From Chlamydiia bacterium (GTDB taxonomy: Bacteria > Chlamydiota > Chlamydiia > Chlamydiales > Simkaniaceae), in assembly GCA_020440405.1 (NCBI GenBank), contig JAGROF010000193.1, forward strand, positions 1-12,937: a stretch of 12,937 nucleotides of DNA, given 5' to 3'. Below, piece after piece: positions 6,807-12,937 of this stretch; positions within the stretch are counted from its first letter, which is position 1, and the number at the start of each line of letters is the position of its first letter. The position numbers were made by a program, and so were the translations under genes. The notes beneath the pieces are model-generated. The model did no database searches. It worked only from the letters and a program-made list of their open reading frames with translations, and was not told where the DNA came from.

Positions 6807-8747
6807 CTATTTGCGGAGAAGACGAAGGCTATTGAGGCCGACGAGGACCGTACCCCCTTCATGTAAGATGACGGCTAGCCAGAGAGGGATGGCTCCCAGG
6901 AGGGCGGGGGTTGTTGCAAGGCAAATCACTCCTAAAGCCAGCGTCAGATTTTCCCGGACAATCAGCATCGTTTTTTTTGCTTTAGCATGGAGCCAACTGA
7001 TGAGACGAAGATCGTCCTGTAAAAGGACAATATCAGAGGCATCGATAGCTGTGGCACTTCCAATCTCTCCCATTGAGATTCCGACACTTGCACGGGTGAG
7101 AGCGGGGGCATCATTGATTCCATCGCCCACCATCGCTAAATGTTTTTCCGCAGAGAGTTTGGAGACGGTTTCTAACTTATGTTCAGGGCGGAGGTCGGCA
7201 TACACCTCTTCGATCTCTAGCTCCTTAGCAACAGCATGTGCACTTTCTGCGTGATCCCCCGTTAGCATTGCCACCTGAAGATTTTTTTCCTTTAAATGAC
7301 TCAAGACCTCTTTCACCTCAGGGCGGAGGGCATCGAAGAAACGGAAGTTGTAAAGAGAGTCTCCGATCTGGAGAAAAGAAATCATGTCTCCCTGTTTTTC
7401 AAGAGGTTTTTCAGGGGAGATAAACGCTTCATTGCCAATCTTAACGGGGACGTTTTTCCCATCGATTGTTGCCATGCCTTGGAGTCCAAATCCAGGAACT
7501 GATTGGAACTGCGTGAGGGCTGTAGGGGGAATTTGTTTCGCATCGGCAAACGTGCAAATCGCTTCAGCCATGGGATGGGTGACATGCCGCTCTAGTGCTG
7601 CTGCTACACCAATTGCTTGCTCAATCGAATACAGAGGGGTGCCCATCGGCTCAATTCCCGTGCAAGTCAGCTTGCCTGTTGTTAAGGTCCCTGTCTTATC
7701 GAAGGCAATCGTGTGACAAGCCGCAAACGCATCCAGAGTCACCCCTCCCTTCAGTAAAACCCCCTTGCGGGCACACGCACTAATTGCACTAAGATAAGCC
7801 GTTGGTGTCGCGATGATCAGAGCGCAGGGAGAGGCAGCGATTAAAAAGGTGAGCGCGCGATAAAGGGATCCTTCAATTCCTAAAAAGGGGAGGGAAAATA
7901 GCCAAGGCAATGACACGGCAAAAATGAAAAAGAGGGCAATGATTGTCATCGCATACCGCTTCCCAAACTTATCAAGAAACCGTTGAAGTTTGGGTTTCAT
8001 TCCTTGTGCTTCGTTAATCAGCTTGATGATTTTTGAAAGAGTCGATTCGGCACTGGTTTTTGTCACTTCAATCGTGAGTGTTCCATCGAGGTTGCGACTT
8101 CCTGCTTGCACTTCATCACCCGTTCCCTTTGAAACGGGCACGCTTTCTCCCGTGAGGTGGACTAGGTTGACAAAAGAGTTGCCATCTACCACCTTTCCAT
8201 CTAGAGGGACCACTTCACCAGCCCGTACCAAAAGATGGGTGCCCACATCGATTTCTCGTACCGATTTTTGAAAGAGAGTTCCTTCTTCTGAAATGACCAT
8301 TCCTGTTGTTGGAGAAAGATTGTTTAAATTGATAAGAGCTCCTTTGGCCCGTTTTGTCACAGAATCTTCCATCGCTCCAGAAAACGCAAACAAGACTAAG
8401 AGGAGCCCTCCTTCCATCTGGCTTCCAATCAGAAACGAAAGGAAGGCGGCAAGAGTCATGAGGACATCGATGTTAATTTCTAAATTTTTGACATCTTCAA
8501 TCGTGTTGAGAAGAGCTGGAGTTCCTGCTAAGAAATAGACTAACAAAAGAAACAGGTGGGACAGGTCGATCATAAAGAACTTCGTAATAAAAGCGCTGAG
8601 GAGAAAAAAACCTGCAGCTAGCGAACTTTTTAAAGAGAGATTTTTCGCCCATCCTCGCGAGCCCTTTTTTAAAAAAGGGCTGATACTTTCTTCTTTCCCC
8701 GAGGTGAAAAACTCATCGAAGATGTAAGGGGATTCAGAGGAAGACAT
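6807..8747 (-). CDS. zntA: Heavy-metal P-type ATPase, P1B-4-like (zntA/CT727 type)
   Basis: An inner-membrane ATP-driven metal exporter. The 646 residues show the P-type core: actuator TGES (199-202), phosphorylation DKTGTLT (350-356), HP (391-392), GDHA (497-500) and GDGINDAP (541-548). Membrane helices appear near 41-80 and 92-127 in pairs, then 265-318 and 599-638. The metal-site motif in the sixth helix is SPC (306-308), not CPC, and the last helix has HEGGT (629-633); in P1B ATPases this pair marks subgroup P1B-4, whose characterised members export Co(II) or Fe(II) rather than Zn. There is no N-terminal heavy-metal-associated domain, as is common in that subgroup. The zntA name follows the chlamydial orthologue's usual label and may mislead about substrate. 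The start overlaps the upstream VIT-like gene by 14 bp, implying coupled translation. A 22-bp palindrome interrupts the N-terminal tail. Confidence 0.93.
   Translation of the reverse strand: MSSSESPYIFDEFFTSGKEESISPFLKKGSRGWAKNLSLKSSLAAGFFLLSAFITKFFMIDLSHLFLLLVYFLAGTPALLNTIEDVKNLEINIDVLMTLAAFLSFLIGSQMEGGLLLVLFAFSGAMEDSVTKRAKGALINLNNLSPTTGMVISEEGTLFQKSVREIDVGTHLLVRAGEVVPLDGKVVDGNSFVNLVHLTGESVPVSKGTGDEVQAGSRNLDGTLTIEVTKTSAESTLSKIIKLINEAQGMKPKLQRFLDKFGKRYAMTIIALFFIFAVSLPWLFSLPFLGIEGSLYRALTFLIAASPCALIIATPTAYLSAISACARKGVLLKGGVTLDAFAACHTIAFDKTGTLTTGKLTCTGIEPMGTPLYSIEQAIGVAAALERHVTHPMAEAICTFADAKQIPPTALTQFQSVPGFGLQGMATIDGKNVPVKIGNEAFISPEKPLEKQGDMISFLQIGDSLYNFRFFDALRPEVKEVLSHLKEKNLQVAMLTGDHAESAHAVAKELEIEEVYADLRPEHKLETVSKLSAEKHLAMVGDGINDAPALTRASVGISMGEIGSATAIDASDIVLLQDDLRLISWLHAKAKKTMLIVRENLTLALGVICLATTPALLGAIPLWLAVILHEGGTVLVGLNSLRLLRK
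8660..8681. repeat. Perfect 22-bp palindrome inside the metal ATPase gene
   Basis: Arms AGCCCTTTTTT (8660-8670) and AAAAAAGGGCT (8671-8681) are exact reverse complements with no gap. On the coding strand it encodes roughly SPFLKKG, residues 23-29 of the cytoplasmic N-terminal tail, and it overlaps CTCGCGAG (8654-8661), another 8-bp palindrome. No T-run follows on either strand beyond the palindrome itself, so it is not a standard terminator. Its origin is unknown. Confidence 0.75.
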
Positions 8748-9495
8748 GGTTCATCCACTTCGCAATATAATAGATGCTTCCGATCGCAAGAATTCCCACA
8801 GAAAGATTCCACACCAGGGACTTGATCAATTGATTTCCCTCTAACTTGCTTGCTACAAGAGTGGCTGTTGAAAAGACTAAAGCAAGGAGGAGCGCTGTGC
8901 CGAAAAAACCTCCAAAGAAATAACCAATGGCGGCTCCAACAATTGCTGCGATGACACCGATCCCTGCCCCAATAGCTTGTTTGAGAGGGTGTTCATACGA
9001 TTCCAATGTGAGGCCGAGTTCCTCTTCAAGCATGACTCTTAAGAGGCGGTTGTCATCTGCCATCAACACCTCAATCACCTGATCGAGAAGCTTTCCCGTT
9101 AGCCCCTTCTGGCGGTACATCGCTGTGAGTTCTTCTTTTTCCTGTGCGCGGTGGTGCTCAATCTCCCACTGTTCCTGCTCAATCAAGCGGTGCAACCGTT
9201 CTAAACGTGCCCATCCAAGCAGGCTGCTTCGTCCCACCTTCCACAAGAACCATCCCGCAGAAAAAAGCCCTAAGATCCATAAAGCTTTTGACGCTTCAAT
9301 TCCAAAAGCGCTCATTAGAATCCACATGCCGAGCAAAAAGATTGCCGTTTCCTTAGCACTATCTGCTCCTGCAGAAATGTGACCAGGCGTTTCTGTCCCG
9401 TGGACTTCTGCCGTGGCCCGCGCTCCTTTTTCCCGCGCTGCTTTCAAATGCTCGGCAACGTCTTTTCCTTCAAAATGCTTATGCGTTTCTGTCAT
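8734..9495 (-). CDS. VIT1/CCC1-like membrane protein (CT728 homologue), putative Fe/Mn transporter
   Basis: This 253-residue protein has five predicted membrane helices: about 50-66, 70-88, 172-194, 197-216 and 228-247, with a long charged helical domain (98-166) between the second and third. That layout is the VIT1/CCC1 family of divalent metal transporters. In the cytoplasmic domain E108, E111, E119, E122, M155 and E159 reproduce the spacing of the metal-binding residues I recall for plant VIT1 (E102, E105, E113, E116, M149, E153), and MYRQKGL and EEELGL are family-like. The first two helices are divergent: the conserved Asp-Gly of helix 1 is not visible, so transport is less certain than metal binding. 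The ATG at 9495 has only a weak GGTAG upstream. It overlaps the metal ATPase gene and follows the aminopeptidase gene by 39 bp. The CT728 link is by position and recall. Confidence 0.75.
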   Translation of the reverse strand: MTETHKHFEGKDVAEHLKAAREKGARATAEVHGTETPGHISAGADSAKETAIFLLGMWILMSAFGIEASKALWILGLFSAGWFLWKVGRSSLLGWARLERLHRLIEQEQWEIEHHRAQEKEELTAMYRQKGLTGKLLDQVIEVLMADDNRLLRVMLEEELGLTLESYEHPLKQAIGAGIGVIAAIVGAAIGYFFGGFFGTALLLALVFSTATLVASKLEGNQLIKSLVWNLSVGILAIGSIYYIAKWMNHVFL

Positions 9496-9534
9496 GAGAT
9501 TATTCTACCAAACGGATGATTTTGATCAGTACAA

Positions 9535-10809
9535 TTAGTTTTCTAAAATTGATTTGAGAAGCTTGCACAGGTCGAGATGGTCGGTTGTGGAAGTGAGTTC
9601 GCGCGCGGCATGCATTGAGAATTGCGCGAGGCCAATATCAACGGTTGGGATGCCGGTGCGAGTGGCGGTAATGGCTCCCACAGTGCTCCCACAGTGGAGA
9701 TTCGACTCAGAGGCAAAGGGCTGCGTTGGGATGTTGATCTTTTGACACAGCTGAACGATATGTGCAGCGGTCAGTCCTGAGGTCGCATAGCGGTGATTGG
9801 CATTGTATTTGATCACCACTCCTTTTCCGATTTCCGGAGCATTTTCTTTATCGTACTTTTTCTTGTAGCCTGGGTGAAAGGCATGAGCCATATCGATGGA
9901 GATAAAATAGGAGCCTTGCTTCATCCTAAAAAAGTCTTCCTCTTCCATTTTATAGGAAAGGGCAATCCGTTTCAGGATATCGATAAAGAAAGGAGAGCTA
10001 GCGCCTTCATCGGTTCCAGAGCCGATTTCTTCATGGTTCCAAAAGATTGCCATCTGAATAGTTTCTTTCGGATGCTTCTCAGCTCCAAGAAGGGCTAAAA
10101 GAGACGCATGGGCACTGACCAAGTTATCGAGGCGATAAGAACTGATGAGATCGTGGTGGATGCCAATCAGAGCAGGGGTTTCATTCGGAACTAAATAAAG
10201 GTCGGCACCTAAGAGGGCTTTTTGCCTGACTCCTGTGAGCTCCTCAAAAATCTTTTCCGGTTCACGGTTGTTTCCTTGGATTCCTAAGAGAGGACATAGA
10301 TGATGTTGTTTGTCGATTTTCTTCGGATTTTCATTGATTTCGCGGTCGAGATGAATGGCTAAGGAGGGGATCATAACAGGAGCATGATCTAAAAAGACGA
10401 GCTGCTGATCCACGCGGTCTTTTTCTGACAGAAGGAGGCGCCCAGCAATCACCAGATCACGATTCATCCAGGTGCTTAAGATCGGGCTGCCATAGGTTTC
10501 TACCCGAAGGAAGGGGAGTCCATCTTCGATAAATACGGGACGGGGCTTGAGCTTTAGAGCAGGGCTGTCGGTATGAGAGGCCAAGATGGTGGCCCGTTTA
10601 GGTTTTTCTTTGGGGAGGATAAAGGCGCAGATCGATCCACCTCGCTCCACAAAGTAGGGCTCTCCAGGCTTGAGTGACCACTTCTCTGTTTCATCAAGAG
10701 GGGTATAGTCCTGCTGGGCTAGGCGGTTTCCAATTTCTAGTGTAGCATGCCACGCCGTGGGGCTATCTTTTAAAAAGTGGAGCAAATCTTTGAGAGCATC
10801 GTATAACAT
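9535..10809 (-). CDS. apeB: M18 family aminopeptidase (aspartyl aminopeptidase type)
   Basis: A cytoplasmic dizinc exopeptidase that removes N-terminal acidic residues from peptides, probably helping to recycle imported or host-derived peptides. The 424-residue length is typical. Metal and catalytic residues are in place: ASHTDSPALKLKP (77-89, H79 ligand, D81), RLDN (226-229, D228 bridging), WNHEEIGSGTDEGA (257-270, general base E260 and ligand E261), SIDMAHAFHPGY (304-315, D306) and QFSMHAARE (396-404, H400). No signal peptide is seen. The ATG at 10809 has no clear Shine-Dalgarno; the upstream 87 bp are shared with the divergent Inc-like gene and contain an 8-bp inverted repeat. The two metal-handling genes downstream run in the same direction with a 39-bp gap, so one transcript is possible. 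The symbol follows family usage and is less sure than the family. Confidence 0.93.
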   Translation of the reverse strand: MLYDALKDLLHFLKDSPTAWHATLEIGNRLAQQDYTPLDETEKWSLKPGEPYFVERGGSICAFILPKEKPKRATILASHTDSPALKLKPRPVFIEDGLPFLRVETYGSPILSTWMNRDLVIAGRLLLSEKDRVDQQLVFLDHAPVMIPSLAIHLDREINENPKKIDKQHHLCPLLGIQGNNREPEKIFEELTGVRQKALLGADLYLVPNETPALIGIHHDLISSYRLDNLVSAHASLLALLGAEKHPKETIQMAIFWNHEEIGSGTDEGASSPFFIDILKRIALSYKMEEEDFFRMKQGSYFISIDMAHAFHPGYKKKYDKENAPEIGKGVVIKYNANHRYATSGLTAAHIVQLCQKINIPTQPFASESNLHCGSTVGAITATRTGIPTVDIGLAQFSMHAARELTSTTDHLDLCKLLKSILEN

Positions 10810-10810
10810 A

Positions 10811-10850
10811 TTCGTTAGTGTACAAAAAATCTTTTCTTTTATCTAACGAA
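10811..10850. repeat. Inverted repeat in the divergent aminopeptidase/Inc-like intergenic region
   Basis: TTCGTTAG (10811-10818) and CTAACGAA (10843-10850) are perfect 8-bp inverted arms separated by 24 bp of A/T-rich sequence. The left arm begins 2 bp upstream of the aminopeptidase ATG. It could be an operator or chance; nothing else supports a role. Confidence 0.35.
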
Positions 10851-10852
10851 AA

Positions 10853-10881
10853 TTTAAACTTGATCTCTCTTAAGCTATAAC
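10853..10881 (+). promoter_or_regulatory. Predicted promoter of the Inc-like gene
   Basis: TTTAAA (10853-10858), a 17-bp spacer and TATAAC (10876-10881) match a sigma70-type promoter at 4/6 and 5/6. A GAGGA Shine-Dalgarno follows at 10884-10888, only 8 nt before the ATG at 10897, so the leader would be about 10 nt. Confidence 0.5.
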
Positions 10882-10896
10882 CTCGAGGAAAAATCT

Positions 10897-11559
10897 ATGG
10901 ATAAACTCACAGCATTTTTGCAATTTGGGTCCACAAAAGTCTTTAATGTCATGCAATCGTTCAACTCAAGGAATGCAGAAGCAAAGCAAAAACTCCAGGC
11001 AGGAGGATTAGATGTTCTTGGAAAATATAAGAAAGGAGATGTAAATCCGACGTCTTTAGAGATTCAAGAGCTCATTTTAAACGCTCAGCAACCTTTCCAG
11101 ACGTTAGAAGTTGTGGGGGTATTTTCTACCCTGACTTTGTATGTCATGACACAACTTTCTCCCTGGCCTTTAAATTGGGCGTGTAAGACGGGTATGGTGG
11201 GGACGGCATACTTTAGCTATCAGATGATGAAGGTGAATGATGAAATCAATCGAGAGTACTACCATTTTGAAGCCATGGGGCCTCATGAAAGAATTGATCG
11301 ACCCACATTTGTCGAGACAGCGCGCCGTTTAGGAAATAATATGGTCGGAAAAAGTGCTTTGATGGCTACGGTGACATCAGCAGATGCAACTCATTCTTAT
11401 CGCCGCTTAGATACTGTTATAAGTGAAATGATTGACGGAGTTGTGACGGATGAAACTGGGGTAAAGCGAGCCGAAAGTCTTGAAGCTCTAGGGAGAATGC
11501 TGGGGAATATGCAACTCTTGATCCAGCTTTACAATGTCACGCTTCCTCAAGGTGAATAA
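10897..11559 (+). CDS. Hypothetical protein with bilobed hydrophobic domain (candidate inclusion membrane protein)
   Basis: I do not recognise a family for this 220-residue protein. Two adjacent hydrophobic stretches, about 68-87 (QTLEVVGVFSTLTLYVMTQL) and 93-110, are joined by a tight SPWPLNW turn, giving a hairpin with both ends on the same side. No cleavable signal peptide is visible: the N-terminal 65 residues are polar and helical. The C-terminal 110 residues are soluble and probably helical. A bilobed hydrophobic hairpin flanked by soluble ends is the hallmark of chlamydial Inc proteins, which are secreted by type III secretion into the inclusion membrane; here that is inference only. 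The ATG has a good GAGGA ribosome site and its own promoter. Its 3' end overlaps serS, transcribed oppositely, by 13 bp. It is transcribed against all surrounding genes, suggesting insertion into a conserved neighbourhood. Confidence 0.85.
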   Translation: MDKLTAFLQFGSTKVFNVMQSFNSRNAEAKQKLQAGGLDVLGKYKKGDVNPTSLEIQELILNAQQPFQTLEVVGVFSTLTLYVMTQLSPWPLNWACKTGMVGTAYFSYQMMKVNDEINREYYHFEAMGPHERIDRPTFVETARRLGNNMVGKSALMATVTSADATHSYRRLDTVISEMIDGVVTDETGVKRAESLEALGRMLGNMQLLIQLYNVTLPQGE

Positions 11560-12818
11560 GTCAAAGCCTGCAATCCGTTGAGATAAGGCTGGAGGACGGT
11601 GGGGATTTTTACAGAGCCGTCCTCTTGTTGGTTGTTTTCTAGAAGGGCAACCATGAGGCGGGAAGTGGCAAGGCCTGAACCATTCAAGGTATGGACAAAC
11701 TCCGGCTTGTCTTTTCCTTTTTTAAAGCGGATGCGGGAACGGCGGGCTTGGAAGTCGGTGCAGTTGGAAATCGAAGAGACTTCATAGTACCGCTCTTGCC
11801 CTGGAAGCCACACTTCGAGATCGATGGTTTTTGCAGAGGCAAATGACATGTCCCCTGTGACAAGAAGCATCGAGCGGTAGTGGAGCTCTAATGCTTTCAA
11901 GATCTCTTCGGCGCTTTGCACCATCATATTGTAGATCGCGGCACTTTCCTCGGGATGGGTGATGCAAAACATTTCCACCTTATTGAATTGGTGGGTGCGG
12001 ATAAGGCCCCGCTCTTGGGAGCCTGCGGCTCCTGCTTCGCGGCGGAAGCAAGGGGTGTACGAGGTGTACTTGAGAGGGAGGACATCGGCATCGAGAATTT
12101 CATCGTAGTGGATCCCGTTCAGCACCGCTTCTGAGGTGGGGATCATATAGAGATCGTCTTCTAACTTAAACAGCTGGTCTTCAAACTTAGGAAGGTGTGC
12201 CGATCCAAAGAGGATCTCAGGGCGACCAACAAGGGGAAGCATCCACTGCTCAAACCCGTTAGAGACGTGAGTGTCAATCATAAAATTGATCAGAGCCCAT
12301 TCCAAGCGGGCCCCAAGACCACGGTAGGTAGGCCAACCACTTCCCCCAATTTTTGCGCCTCGCTTAAAGTCAAAAAGGTGCAGGGTTTCATTGAGTTCGA
12401 GGTGATTTTTAGGGGTAAACGCAAAAGAAGGTTTTTCGCCGACCACTTCGATTAAAACATTGTCTTGCGGATCCAAAGAAACTTTCACATCATCATCAGG
12501 AAGATTCGGAAGATACCCTAATTCAAATTTCAATTGGTCTTCAAGTTCAGCCAATCGATGATCAAGGGTTGAAATTTTTTCTTTTTCCCCTTGGATAGTT
12601 TTTAAAAGATTACTGACATCTTCCCCTTTCCGCTTGAGTTCTCCGACCTGTTTTGCACTTTGGTTGCGCTCATTTTTAAGTGCTTCCCCTTCAAGCTTCA
12701 AAGCGCGAATGGCTTCATCAAGTTCTAAGACTTTTTTTACACAGGCTGAAGGATCTTTTGTCTGAAGTTTTTTTTCGACTTCAGTTGGGTTCTCACGAAT
12801 AACTTTTATATCAAGCAT
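11547..12818 (-). CDS. serS: Serine-tRNA ligase (seryl-tRNA synthetase)
   Basis: It charges tRNA-Ser (and tRNA-Sec where present) with serine in the cytoplasm. The 423 residues have the N-terminal antiparallel coiled coil that grips the tRNA long arm (about 27-100), then the class II core: the motif 1 region around WPTYRGLGARLEWALINFMID (162-182), serine-site TSE (228-230), motif 2 CFRREAGAAG through RTHQFNKVEMF (257-284) and motif 3 NGSGLATSRLMVALLEN (379-395). I chose ATG at 12818 because MLDIKVIREN is the standard SerRS N-terminus; an in-frame GTG at 12833 would add five residues. Shine-Dalgarno signal is poor (GTGAG, 10-12 nt upstream). The stop lies inside the last codons of the converging Inc-like gene. 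A strong stem-loop sits about 65 bp upstream. No T-box-like leader is evident. Confidence 0.97.
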   Translation of the reverse strand: MLDIKVIRENPTEVEKKLQTKDPSACVKKVLELDEAIRALKLEGEALKNERNQSAKQVGELKRKGEDVSNLLKTIQGEKEKISTLDHRLAELEDQLKFELGYLPNLPDDDVKVSLDPQDNVLIEVVGEKPSFAFTPKNHLELNETLHLFDFKRGAKIGGSGWPTYRGLGARLEWALINFMIDTHVSNGFEQWMLPLVGRPEILFGSAHLPKFEDQLFKLEDDLYMIPTSEAVLNGIHYDEILDADVLPLKYTSYTPCFRREAGAAGSQERGLIRTHQFNKVEMFCITHPEESAAIYNMMVQSAEEILKALELHYRSMLLVTGDMSFASAKTIDLEVWLPGQERYYEVSSISNCTDFQARRSRIRFKKGKDKPEFVHTLNGSGLATSRLMVALLENNQQEDGSVKIPTVLQPYLNGLQALTYSP

Positions 12819-12881
12819 ATGAATGTATCTCACTTATACACATCATGATTCAGAAGTTGGTTTTTGACTGCGTCGACTCAG

Positions 12882-12927
12882 CTTCAAAATTCTTGTTCTC
12901 GCTCGCTCTGAACAAAGAATTTTGAAG
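12882..12927. repeat. Long stem-loop upstream of serS
   Basis: Left arm CTTCAAAATTCTTGTTC (12882-12898) pairs with GAACAAAGAATTTTGAAG (12910-12927), giving 17 pairs with one single-base bulge around an 11-base loop (TCGCTCGCTCT). An imperfect palindrome centred on GTCGAC lies just beside it (12868-12880). No T-run follows on either strand, so it is not a canonical terminator. It could be a dispersed repeat element or part of the serS leader; the window edge hides the context. Confidence 0.7.
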
Positions 12928-12937
12928 GTCTCCTTGT

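Noticed and set aside
6811..7254. Long plus-strand open frame of 147 codons antisense to the metal ATPase gene, and similar frames antisense to other genes.
   Set aside because: They lie wholly opposite conserved genes, have low-complexity Arg/Ser-rich translations and no ribosome sites worth noting.
8660..8681. Palindrome read as an intrinsic terminator.
   Set aside because: It lies inside an intact open reading frame near its start and no separate U-run follows the stem.
10814..10832. Possible leaderless promoter for the aminopeptidase gene (TACACT about 8 nt before the ATG).
   Set aside because: Both hexamers are weak in a very A/T-rich stretch, so chance is likely.
12837..12937. T-box or other riboswitch in the serS leader.
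   Set aside because: The stem-loop has no T-box-like conserved bulge or antiterminator that I can recognise, and this regulation is not expected in chlamydiae.

Overview
The window looks like chromosomal DNA of a member of the Chlamydiota, most likely an 'environmental' chlamydia (Parachlamydia/Waddlia/Simkania-type) rather than a pathogenic Chlamydia species. Four things point there: an hrcA-grpE heat-shock operon start with a CIRCE operator and an HrcA carrying a C-terminal tail; a zntA-type P-type ATPase next to a membrane protein that I read as the CT728 homologue, with serS nearby (the CT727-CT728-CT729 neighbourhood of C. trachomatis, from memory); a small protein with a bilobed hydrophobic segment like an inclusion membrane (Inc) protein; and a very large NAD-type glutamate dehydrogenase, which suits the richer metabolism of environmental chlamydiae. 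The genus assignment is inference; no rRNA or other decisive marker is present.

Layout, left to right. (1) 1-1604, minus strand: the 5' part of grpE (cut by the window edge, TTG start) preceded by hrcA, with a CIRCE operator and a good sigma70-type promoter upstream that starts inside the end of the next gene. (2) 1588-4707, minus: a 1039-residue glutamate dehydrogenase. (3) 4827-5486, plus: a DUF924 protein, tail to tail with (4) 5493-6722, minus: an AAA ATPase of the DUF4143 family whose start region is a 55-bp symmetric operator-like element. (5) 6807-10809, minus: three genes in one direction, an M18 aminopeptidase, a VIT/CCC1-like membrane protein and a P1B-4-type metal ATPase, the last two overlapping by 14 bp. 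(6) 10897-11559, plus: an Inc-like membrane protein with its own promoter, overlapping tail to tail with (7) serS, 11547-12818, minus. (8) The last 100 bases hold a strong stem-loop upstream of serS.

Functionally the window is a patchwork of housekeeping units: heat-shock control (HrcA represses through CIRCE, GrpE is nucleotide exchange factor for DnaK), amino-acid catabolism feeding 2-oxoglutarate to the TCA cycle, metal homeostasis (a metal-binding VIT-like protein paired with a metal exporter), peptide turnover, and serine tRNA charging. Accessory-looking elements are the DUF4143 ATPase with its own operator, and the Inc-like gene. The most interesting unexplained structures are the tandem-palindrome operator with an apparently leaderless promoter in front of the ATPase; the conserved metal-ligand spacing in the CT728-like protein; a second CIRCE-like palindrome abutting the hrcA Shine-Dalgarno; and a perfect 22-bp palindrome inside the metal ATPase gene.
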